From a crenarchaeote SCGC AAA261-N23 (GTDB lineage Archaea > Thermoproteota > Thermoprotei > Gearchaeales > Gearchaeaceae), in NCBI GenBank assembly GCA_000375685.1, contig AQVQ01000007.1, forward strand, positions 1 to 34,509: a stretch of 34,509 nucleotides of DNA, given 5' to 3'. Shown one piece after another: positions 16,387 to 26,049 of the stretch (position 1 is the stretch's first letter; each line of letters opens with the position of its first letter). The notes beneath the pieces were generated by a model. That model had not been told where the DNA came from. It saw only the letters and a list, made by a program, of their open reading frames with translations, and made no database searches. A program made the translations under genes and the position numbers.

Positions 16387-17037
16387 ATGTTATCTAAAAA
16401 GCTTTGGGCATATATAGAGGATATTTTTAGCTCTATTATCTCCCATCCTTTTATAAAAGGGTTGACAGATGGAACCCTCGAAGAAGAAAAATTCAGATAT
16501 TATATAATCCAAGATTATTTATATCTTAGAGAGTTTAGCAGAGCTTTGGCAATACTTTCATCCAAAGCAGAAATACTAAACGAATCTTTGCTTTTCGCAT
16601 CCCATGTTCAAGATGTTTTTAAAGTAGAAAGAAGCTTACACGAATATTTCATTTCTAAATGGGGTATAAGCAGTGATTTATACAAACCTTCTCCAACCAA
16701 TTTGCTGTATACTTCATTTTTAATATCAACCACCATAGCAAAACCATACTATGAAGGTGTTGCAGCTGTTCTTCCATGTTATTGGATATACATGGAAGTT
16801 GGAAAAGAACTGATTAGAAAAGGTTCACCAAATGAGCTTTATCGAAAATGGATAGAAACATATGGAGGAGAAGAGTATGAAAAAGGAGTTAGAGAGGTTA
16901 TTAAGATAATTGATAGATTTAATCTAAATGGTCAACAAGAAAAGGAGGTATTTAAGAATTTTAGAATTTGCTCAATCTTCGAATACATGTTCTGGGATTC
17001 AGCTTATAGAATTGAAAAATTTCCTTTTGATTTCTAG
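16387..17037 (+). CDS. tenA: TenA family thiaminase II-type protein
   Basis: 216 residues, all-helical, with the TenA active-site set: Asp43 in IQDYLYL, Cys131 in LPCYWIYME, and Glu199 in [10 protein letters not shown]. Cys at this position marks the TenA_C class, which hydrolyses degraded thiamin pyrimidines to salvage HMP. No other thiamin gene is adjacent and no TPP riboswitch is seen. Its end overlaps the convergent M24 peptidase by 4 nt. Confidence 0.92.
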   Translation: MLSKKLWAYIEDIFSSIISHPFIKGLTDGTLEEEKFRYYIIQDYLYLREFSRALAILSSKAEILNESLLFASHVQDVFKVERSLHEYFISKWGISSDLYKPSPTNLLYTSFLISTTIAKPYYEGVAAVLPCYWIYMEVGKELIRKGSPNELYRKWIETYGGEEYEKGVREVIKIIDRFNLNGQQEKEVFKNFRICSIFEYMFWDSAYRIEKFPFDF

Positions 17038-18080
17038 CTAAGTATAGGGGAGGGCCAGTAACTATCCAAACTCACAGCTTTTCCATTTGAATCGATATAA
17101 ACATTACTTTCAAGTCTAACTCCAAATTTTCCTGGCAAATAGATACCTGGTTCTATAGTAAATACCATGCCTTTCTTCAACTCTTTTTTATAAAGGCCGT
17201 TAATGAATGGTTCTTCATGAACTTCTAGACCTAGACCATGTCCTGTTCTATGAATAAAATAGTTTCCATAGCCTTTCTTAGTTATAACACTTCTTGCAAT
17301 TTCATCTAAATCACTTGCAAGAATACCATCCTTCGATGCTAGTATAGCTTCGTCATGGGCTTCTTTTACGATTTCATATATTTTGAAAAACTCATTGTAA
17401 TTTGGATTACCTAAAGAGTATGTTCTAGTTAGATCCCCAAAGTATTCATTATAAGTTGCACTAACGTCAATTACGATAATGTCTCCTCTTTTAATACTTT
17501 TAGAAGAATGTCTCCAATGAGGTATTGCTGAATTTTCAGCAAATTGAATTAACAAATTCATAGGATTTGCATTCCTCTTAAGTATTTCCTGATAGATGTA
17601 TGAAGCAAGTTCATTCTCAGTTATTCCTTCTTTAATTTTATCCTCTGTCTCTTTTATGCTATCTTCTATAATTCTAACAGCTTTACTTATGTTCGCTAAT
17701 TCTTCTTCATCTTTGATAACTCTCATCTCTCTAACAACATCATCAATAACTGAAATCTCAATTTCCTTTGCAAACTTTTTTAGGATTAAATAGTATTTTA
17801 TTGGCATATTTTCTTCAGTGCCAACCTTTAAAGAGCTTCCTTGAATTATCCTTTTAAGATAATCCAAAGGATTTTCATTATCTGTGTAAGCGAAATAGTT
17901 TATTCCTTTTCCTTTGATTTTTAGTTCATCGAGCTTAGGTACTACAACAGTTGCATCTTCATTTTTAAGATCTATAATTAAAGTACAGAATCTTTCATAA
18001 GTCTCTATAGTTGCTCCTGTCAAATACCTAAAATTCGCTCCTGGGAAAATTAAGGCAAAATCCAAATCTTTTTCTTTAAG
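17034..18080 (-). pseudogene. 5'-truncated Xaa-Pro peptidase (M24) copy at the repeat junction
   Basis: From the second copy's residue 11 to its end the sequence is identical to the intact gene at 28025-29101. Upstream of that point the reading frame meets unrelated sequence with an in-frame TAG and no ATG, so the first ten residues and the natural promoter are missing. The 343-aa ORF in the track starts at an internal TTG (MDFALIFPG). All metal ligands survive, so a shortened protein could fold if expressed, but loss of the native start makes that doubtful. Confidence 0.88.
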
Positions 18081-18404
18081 AGCATTAAATTTGCTCTATC
18101 CTCTGCGATAATCTCAAGAGTTTTAATCATGAGTTTAGCAAACTATCTATTCTTTCTTGTCTTCTTTCCTTTTACATTTGGACCTTCACTTTCTCTTATA
18201 GCTAAAACAACCGGTATTGTTGTTCAAGGATTTTTCGCACAGGTATTACTTTTATTGCTTATACTGGGCATATTCAATGCTTTGCATGCAATTATTACAA
18301 CATTCATTCCAGTATTCATCTTAAGGTATAATCCACAGATAGTAAAGATGGCTTCATTGATAAAACCTGTCTGGTTTGTAAAGTACATTAATTTAGGAAA
18401 ATAA
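18081..18404 (+). pseudogene. C-terminal fragment of a polytopic membrane protein (ECF S-component-like)
   Basis: The track gives a 91-aa ORF from ATG 18129, but the same frame is open back through the junction and reads SIKFALSSAIISRVLIMSLA, a protein-like continuation, so the natural gene began further left and was cut at 18081. The fragment has about three hydrophobic helices. The pattern AIISRVLIMSLANYLFF resembles substrate-binding (S) subunits of energy-coupling-factor vitamin transporters; this is a pattern match only. It is convergent with livF across an A/T-run terminator. Confidence 0.55.
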
Positions 18405-18447
18405 ATTTCTAAACTGCTGATTTTTTAAGAGATATTATAAAATTAAG

Positions 18448-18462
18448 TTTTTTTTAAAAAAA
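18448..18462. terminator. T8/A7 tract between convergent genes
   Basis: TTTTTTTTAAAAAAA lies between the membrane-protein fragment (stop 18404) and the livF stop (18465). T-runs on each strand are typical archaeal transcription ends; the tract could serve both directions. Confidence 0.4.
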
Positions 18463-18464
18463 GG

Positions 18465-19172
18465 TTACTTCAAACCTAAATATAAACTTGCAAATTCTTT
18501 ATGCTCCAATAATTCTTTAGGTGATCCTTGGAAAGCAACTCTTCCGCTAACCATAAGATATGCATTATCGGCTACTTCTAAAGCTCGAACTGCATATTGC
18601 TCTACTAAAATAACTGTTATTCCTTTTTCTTCACAAAGCTTTATTATCGAATCCAAAATTTGCTTAACGATGATTGGAGCTAAATTTGCTGTTGGTTCAT
18701 CGAACATCATCAATTTTGGTTTTCTGATCAAATTTATTGCAATTGCCAGCATTTGCCTTTCTCCTCCGCTCATTATCTTTGCCTTTTCTTTGTATTTCTT
18801 TTTTAAAACAGGGAAAAAATCTAAAACCTCCTTTATTCTACTTTCAGCCTCATCTTTAGCTAAAGTATAGGCAGCCATTCTCAAGTTTTCTTCAACGGTT
18901 AATTCTGAAAAGACATTCTCAACTTGAGGGAGATAGGCTATTCCAAATCTTGCAGCTAAATGGGGCTTAACCCTTGTTATATCTTTTCCTTCAAAAATTA
19001 TATTGCCTGAATAAACGTTTGTTAAACCAAATATTGTCTTAAGAAGGGTTGATTTTCCACTACCGTTGGGACCAACTATAGCGGTTATCTTTTTTGGCTG
19101 TATTTCTAAGTTAACATCAAATAAAATATGTAACTTTCCATACCCTGCGTTTAAATTTTTAACACTTAACAT
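18465..19172 (-). CDS. livF: Branched-chain amino acid-type ABC transporter ATPase LivF
   Basis: 235 residues, a minimal ABC domain: Walker A GPNGSGKS (34-41), signature MSGGE (134-138), Walker B LMMFDEPTANL, then the H-loop-like LVEQYAVRALE typical of LivF, which has Gln where many ABC ATPases have His. It powers import with LivG through the two permeases encoded on the opposite strand. It overlaps livG by one base. No sequence feature defines the substrate beyond the Liv (HAAT) family. Confidence 0.9.
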   Translation of the reverse strand: MLSVKNLNAGYGKLHILFDVNLEIQPKKITAIVGPNGSGKSTLLKTIFGLTNVYSGNIIFEGKDITRVKPHLAARFGIAYLPQVENVFSELTVEENLRMAAYTLAKDEAESRIKEVLDFFPVLKKKYKEKAKIMSGGERQMLAIAINLIRKPKLMMFDEPTANLAPIIVKQILDSIIKLCEEKGITVILVEQYAVRALEVADNAYLMVSGRVAFQGSPKELLEHKEFASLYLGLK

Positions 19173-19933
19173 TACTTGCCTATATAACTTTCAATTACCT
19201 TTGGGTCATTTATAACTTCTTTTGGATTTCCTTCAGAGATAACCTTACCATTAAACATTGCATAGGCATAATCTGCATAATCCAACGCGATATCCAGTCT
19301 ATGTTCAACAATAACTATAGTAATGCCTAAATTGTTTACTAGTTTTTTAAGTTGCCCAAACAAATCATGGGCAAGTGTTGGAGAGATTCCTGCAGCGGGT
19401 TCATCCATAAGCACGAGCTTAGCGTTGCACATGAGCACTCTACCTACTTCTAAAAGCTTTATTTGACCTCCGCTTAGTTTATAAGCTTCTTGATCCTTAA
19501 ACTTAATTAAATTTAAATTTTCTAGAACGTTGATGGCAGCCTTATAAATTTCTTCTTCTTTATATTTCCAAATTCCTTTTAAAGGTGCATACAGAAAATG
19601 TTCACCAGGATTATCTCTTGCAGCTGCTAATAAATTTTCTAAAACTGTTAATTTTATAAAAGGTTTGGGTATTTGGAAAGTTCTTACAATTCCTAACTTA
19701 AACTTTTCATGAGGTTGAAGATAAGTGATATCCACATTCTCATAATATATTTTTCCTTCATCTGGTGTGTAAATTCCGGAAATTGTATTAATTAAAGTTG
19801 TTTTTCCACTCCCATTAGGACCTATAATTAAAGTCAATTTACCTCTTTGAAATTCAATATCTACGCCGTCTAAAGCAGCTAATCCCCCAAAGTATTTTTT
19901 TAAGTTTTTTGTCCTTAATATTATATCTTCCAT
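19172..19933 (-). CDS. livG: Branched-chain amino acid-type ABC transporter ATPase LivG
   Basis: 253 residues. Walker A GPNGSGKT (38-45), signature LSGGQ (153-157), Walker B LVLMDEPAAG and VEHRLDIALDYAD follow the LivG pattern, including the family's GIVRTFQIPKPF stretch. It forms the cytoplasmic engine with LivF. It lies 37 nt downstream of the binding-protein gene on the same strand. Confidence 0.9.
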   Translation of the reverse strand: MEDIILRTKNLKKYFGGLAALDGVDIEFQRGKLTLIIGPNGSGKTTLINTISGIYTPDEGKIYYENVDITYLQPHEKFKLGIVRTFQIPKPFIKLTVLENLLAAARDNPGEHFLYAPLKGIWKYKEEEIYKAAINVLENLNLIKFKDQEAYKLSGGQIKLLEVGRVLMCNAKLVLMDEPAAGISPTLAHDLFGQLKKLVNNLGITIVIVEHRLDIALDYADYAYAMFNGKVISEGNPKEVINDPKVIESYIGK

Positions 19934-19970
19934 TAAAATAAAAATAAAAAAATAAAAAATTTAAAACTAT

Positions 19971-21263
19971 TTATGCGTATGACTGATATGCGGGGAAGTA
20001 CGTTGCACTATCTGATACAGGGCTGTAAGTTCCTATAAGAACCCATGTATATGTTCCTCCTTGGCTTACTATAGTCCAAATACCGTAATCTCCTATTGCT
20101 CTGTCATGGTGAACATCAAGATAGATCCAACCTGAAGCTCCATAGAATGAATCTGCCACCTGTGGCAATATCTTTGCAACCTTAACTGAATCATATGCAT
20201 TAACTTCAACTATAGCCTTTATAAGTACCCATGCGATATCATAAACAACGTAAGAGTATGAATCTGGTTCTCTACCAAGTGTTGATTTTATGTAGCTCTC
20301 TACCTTTTGGGTTATACTTGTAAATGCCGGTGTAAATATTGTATGAACAAATTTGGTTTGTATACTGAATTGTGCTACCGTAGGGTCTGAAACGAAAGCT
20401 GCTGAACCTGCAGTACCATCTGATCCAAACCATCTAACTTGCTTCAACGCAGGATAATTTGCAGCCACATCAAGCAATAATTGTCCTTCTTCAAAGGATA
20501 TTAGATTTACACCTACATGTGCTGCACCATACTGTTGAATAGCTGCTTGAACTCTGTTATTAAGATCTGCTACAATTGCACTGAAATCTTTTGTTTCAGG
20601 AGGAAATGAAATTTGTTCAAATGTGCCACCTAATTGCTGGAATCTTTGTGAAACATAGCTTGCAAGTCCATCTCCCCAGCTATCGTGTCTGTTAACGATT
20701 ATTGCATGCTTAATTCCTGCATCCCACATAATCTTTGCTATTGCAGGACCTTGATATTTATCAGGCGGTATGAATCTGAAGACAAAGGTCTTATTTATTG
20801 CTAGCTCCATTGAAGTTGAAGATTGACTTACAACTACTATTTGATTGCTTTCTGCATAGCTTAAAATATTCTTAAGCTCAGCACTTGATAGTGGACCTAT
20901 TACGAACTTTATACCTTGTGCAGCTAAAACTTGTAGTTGACTTAAAGCTTGATCTGGTTTTGCAGCAGTATCTTCAACTACAAATTGAACCGTTGTGCCT
21001 GGTCTAACCGTTGCAAGCCAGGAATTTATTTCTTGTTGTGCTAAATTAAGTGTTGCCTGATGATCTTCTCCAAAGGATTTTAAATCTCCTGAAAGAGTTA
21101 ATAGAGCGCCTATTTTTATCACTGAAGGTAATCCTGTTGGTGGTGCTGCTGCTGGAGCTGGATTTACTGCAGGGTATACAAAGTATCCTATCGCCACGCC
21201 TATTATTAAGCCAACAATTGCAAGTGCTATACCTCTGCCTATCCAAGATGCCTGTGTTGCCAT
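19971..21263 (-). CDS. ABC transporter substrate-binding protein (Liv-type, Peripla_BP_6)
   Basis: 430 residues. One hydrophobic segment (about residues 11-32, GIALAIVGLIIGVAIGYFVY) is followed by an Ala/Pro-rich linker, then KIGALLTLSGDLKSFGEDHQ, the start of a periplasmic-binding fold. A membrane-tethered lipid-free anchor or cleavable signal would place it outside the cytoplasmic membrane, as is usual for archaeal binding proteins. SSAELKNILSYAESNQIVVV and later Tyr/Trp-rich repeats fit the LivJ/LivK family. It probably binds branched-chain or other amino acids or amides. Codon choice is as for neighbours. It leads the minus-strand arm binding protein-livG-livF. Confidence 0.9.
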   Translation of the reverse strand: MATQASWIGRGIALAIVGLIIGVAIGYFVYPAVNPAPAAAPPTGLPSVIKIGALLTLSGDLKSFGEDHQATLNLAQQEINSWLATVRPGTTVQFVVEDTAAKPDQALSQLQVLAAQGIKFVIGPLSSAELKNILSYAESNQIVVVSQSSTSMELAINKTFVFRFIPPDKYQGPAIAKIMWDAGIKHAIIVNRHDSWGDGLASYVSQRFQQLGGTFEQISFPPETKDFSAIVADLNNRVQAAIQQYGAAHVGVNLISFEEGQLLLDVAANYPALKQVRWFGSDGTAGSAAFVSDPTVAQFSIQTKFVHTIFTPAFTSITQKVESYIKSTLGREPDSYSYVVYDIAWVLIKAIVEVNAYDSVKVAKILPQVADSFYGASGWIYLDVHHDRAIGDYGIWTIVSQGGTYTWVLIGTYSPVSDSATYFPAYQSYA

Positions 21264-21281
21264 AAATGTTATATAAAGGAA

Positions 21282-21297
21282 TTTTATATATTTAAAA
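21282..21297. promoter_or_regulatory. Shared divergent TATA region of the Liv cluster
   Basis: TTTTATATATTTAAAA lies about 27 nt from the binding-protein ATG (21263) and 25-40 nt from the permease ATG (21322). The 58-bp intergenic region has no second comparable site, so one TATA tract probably drives both arms. Confidence 0.5.
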
Positions 21298-21321
21298 TTA
21301 ATTATTCATTATAATTACAAA

Positions 21322-22245
21322 ATGGATCCTTTAACTGCAGCTGTGATAGTAGTTAGTGGAATTACAATATTAAGCAGTTTAGGTCTAACATTAACTTATT
21401 TAACTACAAAGGTTCCGAACTTTGCACATTCAAGCTTCATAGCTGTAGGAGCATACATGGGAGTTTATGCGCAACAAGTAGCTAAAGTGAATCCATTGCT
21501 TTACTTGCCTTATGCTTTCTTAGCAGGAGCAGCTATTGGTTTCCTGCAATATAAAATACTTCTTAAGCCTTTGATAGATAAAGGAGCTAACATAGTTACT
21601 TTAATGATAGCTACTTTAGTTGTGACTATTTTCTTCTTCGGAGTAATAAACATAGTGGCAGATTGGATGGCGACAACATACAAGGTTAATTCAGTACTGA
21701 TTAATTTTAAGAACAGCGATTTTACTATTTACGATATACCAATATCTGTAATCTCAGTCTTGATTTTTGTAGTTTTAGTTTCAATTTCACTGTATTATTT
21801 GCTTAATAAAACAAAGTTTGGGATAGCTATGCGTGCAGCTATAGAAAATCCATCTTTGGCTTCTGTTGTTGGAATAAATATTGATAGAGTCTATACTTTT
21901 TCATGGATATTAAGTGGAGGACTCGCAGGTATTGCAGGAGTATTTTTTGGTTTTCAATATACTATAAGCACAAATTCTGCAGACTTTTTCCTACCATATG
22001 TCTTTGCTTCATCTATATTAGGTGGACTTGGAAACATATATGGACCTATACCTGGAGGAATCATCATAGGTACGAGTTCAATTGTCATTCCTTATGCCAT
22101 AGCACAACTAGGTTATCCAATAGCTTTGAATTTTGCTTTATTCGTTCCTTTAGCTATAATGGCTGCTACATTACTAATAATTCCTCAGGGAATTACAGGA
22201 ATCAATTTTAGAAAGCTATTTGTAAGGAAGTTGAAAGTGCAATGA
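21322..22245 (+). CDS. livH: Branched-chain amino acid-type ABC permease LivH
   Basis: 307 residues with about eight hydrophobic helices. The cytoplasmic loop FGIAMRAAIENPSLASVVGI is the coupling motif of LivH-type permeases, followed by WILSGGLAGIAGVFFG and PGGIIIGTSSIV typical of the family. It forms the membrane channel with LivM, which starts 4 nt before its stop (ATGA overlap). Confidence 0.9.
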   Translation: MDPLTAAVIVVSGITILSSLGLTLTYLTTKVPNFAHSSFIAVGAYMGVYAQQVAKVNPLLYLPYAFLAGAAIGFLQYKILLKPLIDKGANIVTLMIATLVVTIFFFGVINIVADWMATTYKVNSVLINFKNSDFTIYDIPISVISVLIFVVLVSISLYYLLNKTKFGIAMRAAIENPSLASVVGINIDRVYTFSWILSGGLAGIAGVFFGFQYTISTNSADFFLPYVFASSILGGLGNIYGPIPGGIIIGTSSIVIPYAIAQLGYPIALNFALFVPLAIMAATLLIIPQGITGINFRKLFVRKLKVQ

Positions 22246-23396
22246 CAACTGCGCTAGATCTTTTATCATTATTTATAAGAGACATTATACCATGGATTGC
22301 AGCATTCATAATAATAGCCTTAAGCTTAAACCTTGAATATGGATATTTAGGGATACCGAATTTTGGTAAGCTTTTAGCTGTATCTGGTGGAGGATTTGTT
22401 GCCGGTTTCCTACCAGGACTGATAATGTATTATGCTTATAATTTACAAAATTTAGGATACTACTATGGAACTAAGCATATATTGATTGTTTACACAATAA
22501 ACAACATACTCATACATTCTCCGTTACTTTCAATAGGTCTATTATTTTTAACAATCATAGTAGCAATGGCTTTCGGAGCCTTTTTAGGTTTGGTAAGCAG
22601 CTATCCAGCACTAAAGCTCAGAGAGGACTATTTAGGAATGATATTGCTAGCCTTAGGAGATGTTTTGGTTGTAATCGGTTACAATTCTGATATACCTGTA
22701 GGAGGATCTTTAGGTGTAATCGTTCCTTCTCTTCTAGGATTTTTAAATGGTACTTTTAACATCGATGTGAATTACATAAATTATATCAAAGATGCCTTGT
22801 TCATTGGTTTAGCGGTCGGAGTATACTTTTTTGCTAGAAGGCTTGTTAATTCACCACTTGGAAGAGTATTAAGAGCTATAAGAGACAATGAAACTTTAGC
22901 TCAGACTCTTGGAAAAGATATCGTGATATATAGAAGAAATGTTATGATGATTGCAGGAGCTTTAGCATCTATTGGCGGTTTGATTCTAGCACTCAATTCA
23001 GAATCAGTTATAGCGACAAAATACGATAGATTAAGTGATACATTCTATCCATGGGTTATGGTAGTAGTAGGAGGAGCTGCTAACAATTTAGGCACAACAT
23101 TAGGAGCTATAATGTTCATACTGATATTAAGAATAATTGATCTTTATAAGTATTCGCTAATGCCGTTTATACCATTCGATCCTGTATGGTTATCTCCCAT
23201 ACTTTTGAGTATTGCTTTAGGTCTTTCACTATTCTTTAGACCTGATGGACTTATAAGGGAGAAACCAACAAAAACCCTATCAGAAGCTGAAGTTATAAGA
23301 CTTGTTAATGAAATTAAGAACAATAAATCAACTTTGTATGCATTAGGTTTTAATTTTAACAAAATTAAATTATTAAAGAGAACAAAGATTTTTTGA
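22242..23396 (+). CDS. livM: Branched-chain amino acid-type ABC permease LivM
   Basis: 384 residues. The Leu-rich helices start with LNLEYGYLGIPNFGKLLAVS, the LivM entry motif. The coupling loop GRVLRAIRDNETLAQTLGKD and the C-terminal RPDGLI are characteristic. The tail after residue about 345 is longer than in many homologues. It overlaps livH by 4 nt and ends the plus-strand arm. Confidence 0.9.
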   Translation: MTTALDLLSLFIRDIIPWIAAFIIIALSLNLEYGYLGIPNFGKLLAVSGGGFVAGFLPGLIMYYAYNLQNLGYYYGTKHILIVYTINNILIHSPLLSIGLLFLTIIVAMAFGAFLGLVSSYPALKLREDYLGMILLALGDVLVVIGYNSDIPVGGSLGVIVPSLLGFLNGTFNIDVNYINYIKDALFIGLAVGVYFFARRLVNSPLGRVLRAIRDNETLAQTLGKDIVIYRRNVMMIAGALASIGGLILALNSESVIATKYDRLSDTFYPWVMVVVGGAANNLGTTLGAIMFILILRIIDLYKYSLMPFIPFDPVWLSPILLSIALGLSLFFRPDGLIREKPTKTLSEAEVIRLVNEIKNNKSTLYALGFNFNKIKLLKRTKIF

Positions 23397-23523
23397 TTAT
23401 ATAGTTGAATAATCTATTATTTAATAGCTTTAATTCCTATTAAATAAAATTTATATATTTTAATGTATTCTATGTAAATGTATATATTAAAGATATTTAT
23501 TGCCGATTCTAGTAAAAGTTATT

Positions 23524-24699
23524 ATGGAAGGTAACTTCGTATTCATTTTCCTTGAAATTTCCGTAATGATATTTACTGCCGTTCTTGTTAGAAGTTTAAT
23601 ATCAAGGTATGGTTTACCTTTACTTGTAGGCGAAATAATAGCGGGAATGATAATAAGTCCTTTTGCAATAGGTGGTTTTATCAATAGTATAGCAGGTTAC
23701 GATATTTTTACTATAAACGATTTTGTCTTATTTTTGTCCGAGTTTTCACTTATTCTTATAATATTTGCTTCAGGTCTAGAACATGGTATTTCGCCTATAA
23801 GAACTGCAGGAATATGGGGTTTTCTTGGAGCTACAATGGGTGCAGTCTTACCCTTTTCTGTTGCAACTATAGTTTACACATATATATTTGGAATAAATGA
23901 AGCCTTATTCATAGGAGTTGCTCTGGGTGCAACAAGCTTAGCTGCGGCGGCTGCTATACTTCAAGAATTACAGATAAAAAGTAAAGGTGTAGATTTTATG
24001 CTTTCAGCCTCAGCCTTAGACGATGTTGTGGATTTAATACTTCTTTCGGTTGTTATAGCATTTTCAACAATAACTAGTAGATCTTTTATTAACTTACTTT
24101 CAATAACAGCTTACTACATAATTTCATGGTTTATAATCTTCGTTATTTCAGTAATACTTATACCAAGAATTGTAAATATAGCTGGAGAAAAATATATTTA
24201 CCATTTACCATTCGTAATATTGTTTGGGCTTGTTGCTATAATGAACGTTCTTGGATTTTCTCCTATAATAGCAGCATTTATTGCAGGAGTTGCATTAGCT
24301 GAAAGTTATAGTGCTGAAAAAATAAGAGGATTAACTGAAACATTGATTAGCTTTTTTGGACCTATATTTTTTGTAATAATCGGCGCACAAGTAAACATAA
24401 TGAACATTAATTATCACGTAGTGTTATTTAGCATAGAGTTAACATTAATTGCAATAATATTCAAAATTTTAGGTGTATTACCATTTGCATACATGGTTCT
24501 TAAAAACTTCAGACAAGCTTTTTCATCCGCTTTAGGAATGGTTCCAAGAGGAGAGACTGGCATTGCAGTTGCATCCATAGGATTAACCAGTAATTTTATT
24601 GATCAGAACATCTTTTCTGCAATTGTAATCATGTCGCTTTTAACCACTTTCATAGGTTCAACTACTTTCAAAAGAATAGCTACTTGGATTTCAGATTAA
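23524..24699 (+). CDS. CPA2-type cation:proton antiporter (KefB/NapA-like)
   Basis: About 391 residues from ATG 23524; the track uses TTG 23500, which adds eight residues. I prefer ATG because TATATATT lies about 40 nt upstream and the family N-terminus starts near FIFLEISVM. About 12 helices are predicted. SRYGLPLLVGEIIAGMIISP is the conserved entry, and ASALDDVVDLILLS carries the paired Asp expected in the ion site of electrogenic antiporters. It would exchange Na+ or K+ for H+, useful in acid. No TrkA-N regulatory domain is attached. Confidence 0.88.
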   Translation: MEGNFVFIFLEISVMIFTAVLVRSLISRYGLPLLVGEIIAGMIISPFAIGGFINSIAGYDIFTINDFVLFLSEFSLILIIFASGLEHGISPIRTAGIWGFLGATMGAVLPFSVATIVYTYIFGINEALFIGVALGATSLAAAAAILQELQIKSKGVDFMLSASALDDVVDLILLSVVIAFSTITSRSFINLLSITAYYIISWFIIFVISVILIPRIVNIAGEKYIYHLPFVILFGLVAIMNVLGFSPIIAAFIAGVALAESYSAEKIRGLTETLISFFGPIFFVIIGAQVNIMNINYHVVLFSIELTLIAIIFKILGVLPFAYMVLKNFRQAFSSALGMVPRGETGIAVASIGLTSNFIDQNIFSAIVIMSLLTTFIGSTTFKRIATWISD

Positions 24700-24708
24700 A
24701 ACAAAATA

Positions 24709-24716
24709 TTTATATA
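24709..24716 (+). promoter_or_regulatory. TATA box of the MFS-amidohydrolase-peptidase operon
   Basis: TTTATATA centred 27 nt before ATG 24739, predicting a leaderless transcript. No comparable site precedes the two M14 genes, which overlap their upstream neighbours. Confidence 0.5.
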
Positions 24717-24738
24717 CATGTGTAGGTCTATATGAACA

Positions 24739-26049
24739 ATGACAAGTAACTTAGGAAGAAAACTTAGAAATATAGCAGGCGCCTTAATAGGGAATTTCCT
24801 TGATTGGACAGACTTCGTAATATATGCTCAGTTTACAGTTATAATTTCAACCGTAATGTTTCCAAAAACACTAAGCCCTGAAGTGGCTGTTCTAAATACA
24901 TTACTTGTCTTTGGTATAGGATTTATTTTTAGACCAATAGGTTCAATAGTTTTTGGACACCTAGGCGATAAATACGGAAGGAAGAATGCAATGCTAATAA
25001 CTTTTTGGATAATGGGGATAGCTACAATGCTTACTGGCTTGATTCCTTCTTACTCAAGTTTAGGCATACTTGCTCCTGTGTTTTTAACATTAGTTAGAAT
25101 CGCTCAAGGATTTGCTGCAGGTGGAGAACTAGGAGGTGCTCTAAGCTATCTTATTGAAAGCGCAACACCTAAAAGAAGATGTTTTTATGGATCTTGGGTA
25201 GGGGTTACAATTCTTGGAGCATCAATGCTTGCTACAGGAACTGCCTACATTATAACTTCTTTTGGGAAAGATTTCGCTTATGGAATAGGGTGGAGAATCC
25301 CGTTTGTGTTATATGGACTCATATTAATACCTGTTGCTGCTGTGCTTAGATACAAAATGGAAGATTCGCCACTTTTTAAAGAAATAAAGGAAAGGAAGGA
25401 AATAGAAAAAGTGCCCGTAGCAAAAGTTTTTACCAAAGAATTAAAACCAGCAATTCTCGCTATAATGACTACGTTTGTTGGTACTGTTGTTTTATACGCA
25501 ATAACAAGCTTTTGGCCAACTTATTTAAGCCAATCACTAAAATTGCCTCTTGGTTCAGCTCTTTTAATCACTCTAGTAGCTGAAGCAGTTATACTAATAC
25601 TTACACCTGTATGGGCCTATCTTTCAGATACGAAATTAGGAAGAAAATTACCCTCATTAATTGCTTCAATCTTCTTTGCTTTATTCACGTATCCACTTTT
25701 CTTGTTTATAACCAGTTATTCCTTTGAAATAATACTATTGATTACTGTAGTTTTGGCATTTTTCATGTCAATATTAGAGGCAACATTGCCTGTTTGGATA
25801 GGTGAAAGTTTTGCTACTAATGAAAGATACTCGGGCTACATTGCTTATTCAATAGCTATTTCTTATTTTGGAGGATTCACTCCTTATATTTCACAGTTTT
25901 TAATTCTAAGTTTACATACAGCTTTAGCGCCTGTAATTTACATTGTTATATCCGCAATTGTTTCCGCTATAGGTTTCGCTTTAATGAAGGAAACATATAA
26001 AATTGAAGTATTACCTGCAACAAAGTCAATTTATCAGGAAAGTGAGTAA
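24739..26049 (+). CDS. MFS transporter, metabolite:H+ symporter (MHS/ProP-like) family
   Basis: 436 residues with 12 predicted helices. IGNFLDWTDFVIYA in helix 1, GSIVFGHLGDKYGRK (MFS motif A) and QGFAAGGELGGALSYLIES are hallmarks of the MHS group, which imports organic acids, osmolytes or amino acid derivatives with protons. It is followed, with an 8-nt overlap, by two aspartoacylase-like genes and then an Xaa-Pro peptidase, so an N-acyl amino acid or peptide-like substrate is a reasonable guess. The substrate is not shown by sequence. Confidence 0.88.
   Translation: MTSNLGRKLRNIAGALIGNFLDWTDFVIYAQFTVIISTVMFPKTLSPEVAVLNTLLVFGIGFIFRPIGSIVFGHLGDKYGRKNAMLITFWIMGIATMLTGLIPSYSSLGILAPVFLTLVRIAQGFAAGGELGGALSYLIESATPKRRCFYGSWVGVTILGASMLATGTAYIITSFGKDFAYGIGWRIPFVLYGLILIPVAAVLRYKMEDSPLFKEIKERKEIEKVPVAKVFTKELKPAILAIMTTFVGTVVLYAITSFWPTYLSQSLKLPLGSALLITLVAEAVILILTPVWAYLSDTKLGRKLPSLIASIFFALFTYPLFLFITSYSFEIILLITVVLAFFMSILEATLPVWIGESFATNERYSGYIAYSIAISYFGGFTPYISQFLILSLHTALAPVIYIVISAIVSAIGFALMKETYKIEVLPATKSIYQESE

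Noticed and set aside
18060-18130. Minus-strand frame starting MIKTLEIIAEDRANLM across the left junction
   Set aside because: It reads opposite the membrane-protein fragment, whose continued open frame and hydrophobic pattern are more convincing, and it runs out of frame with M24.
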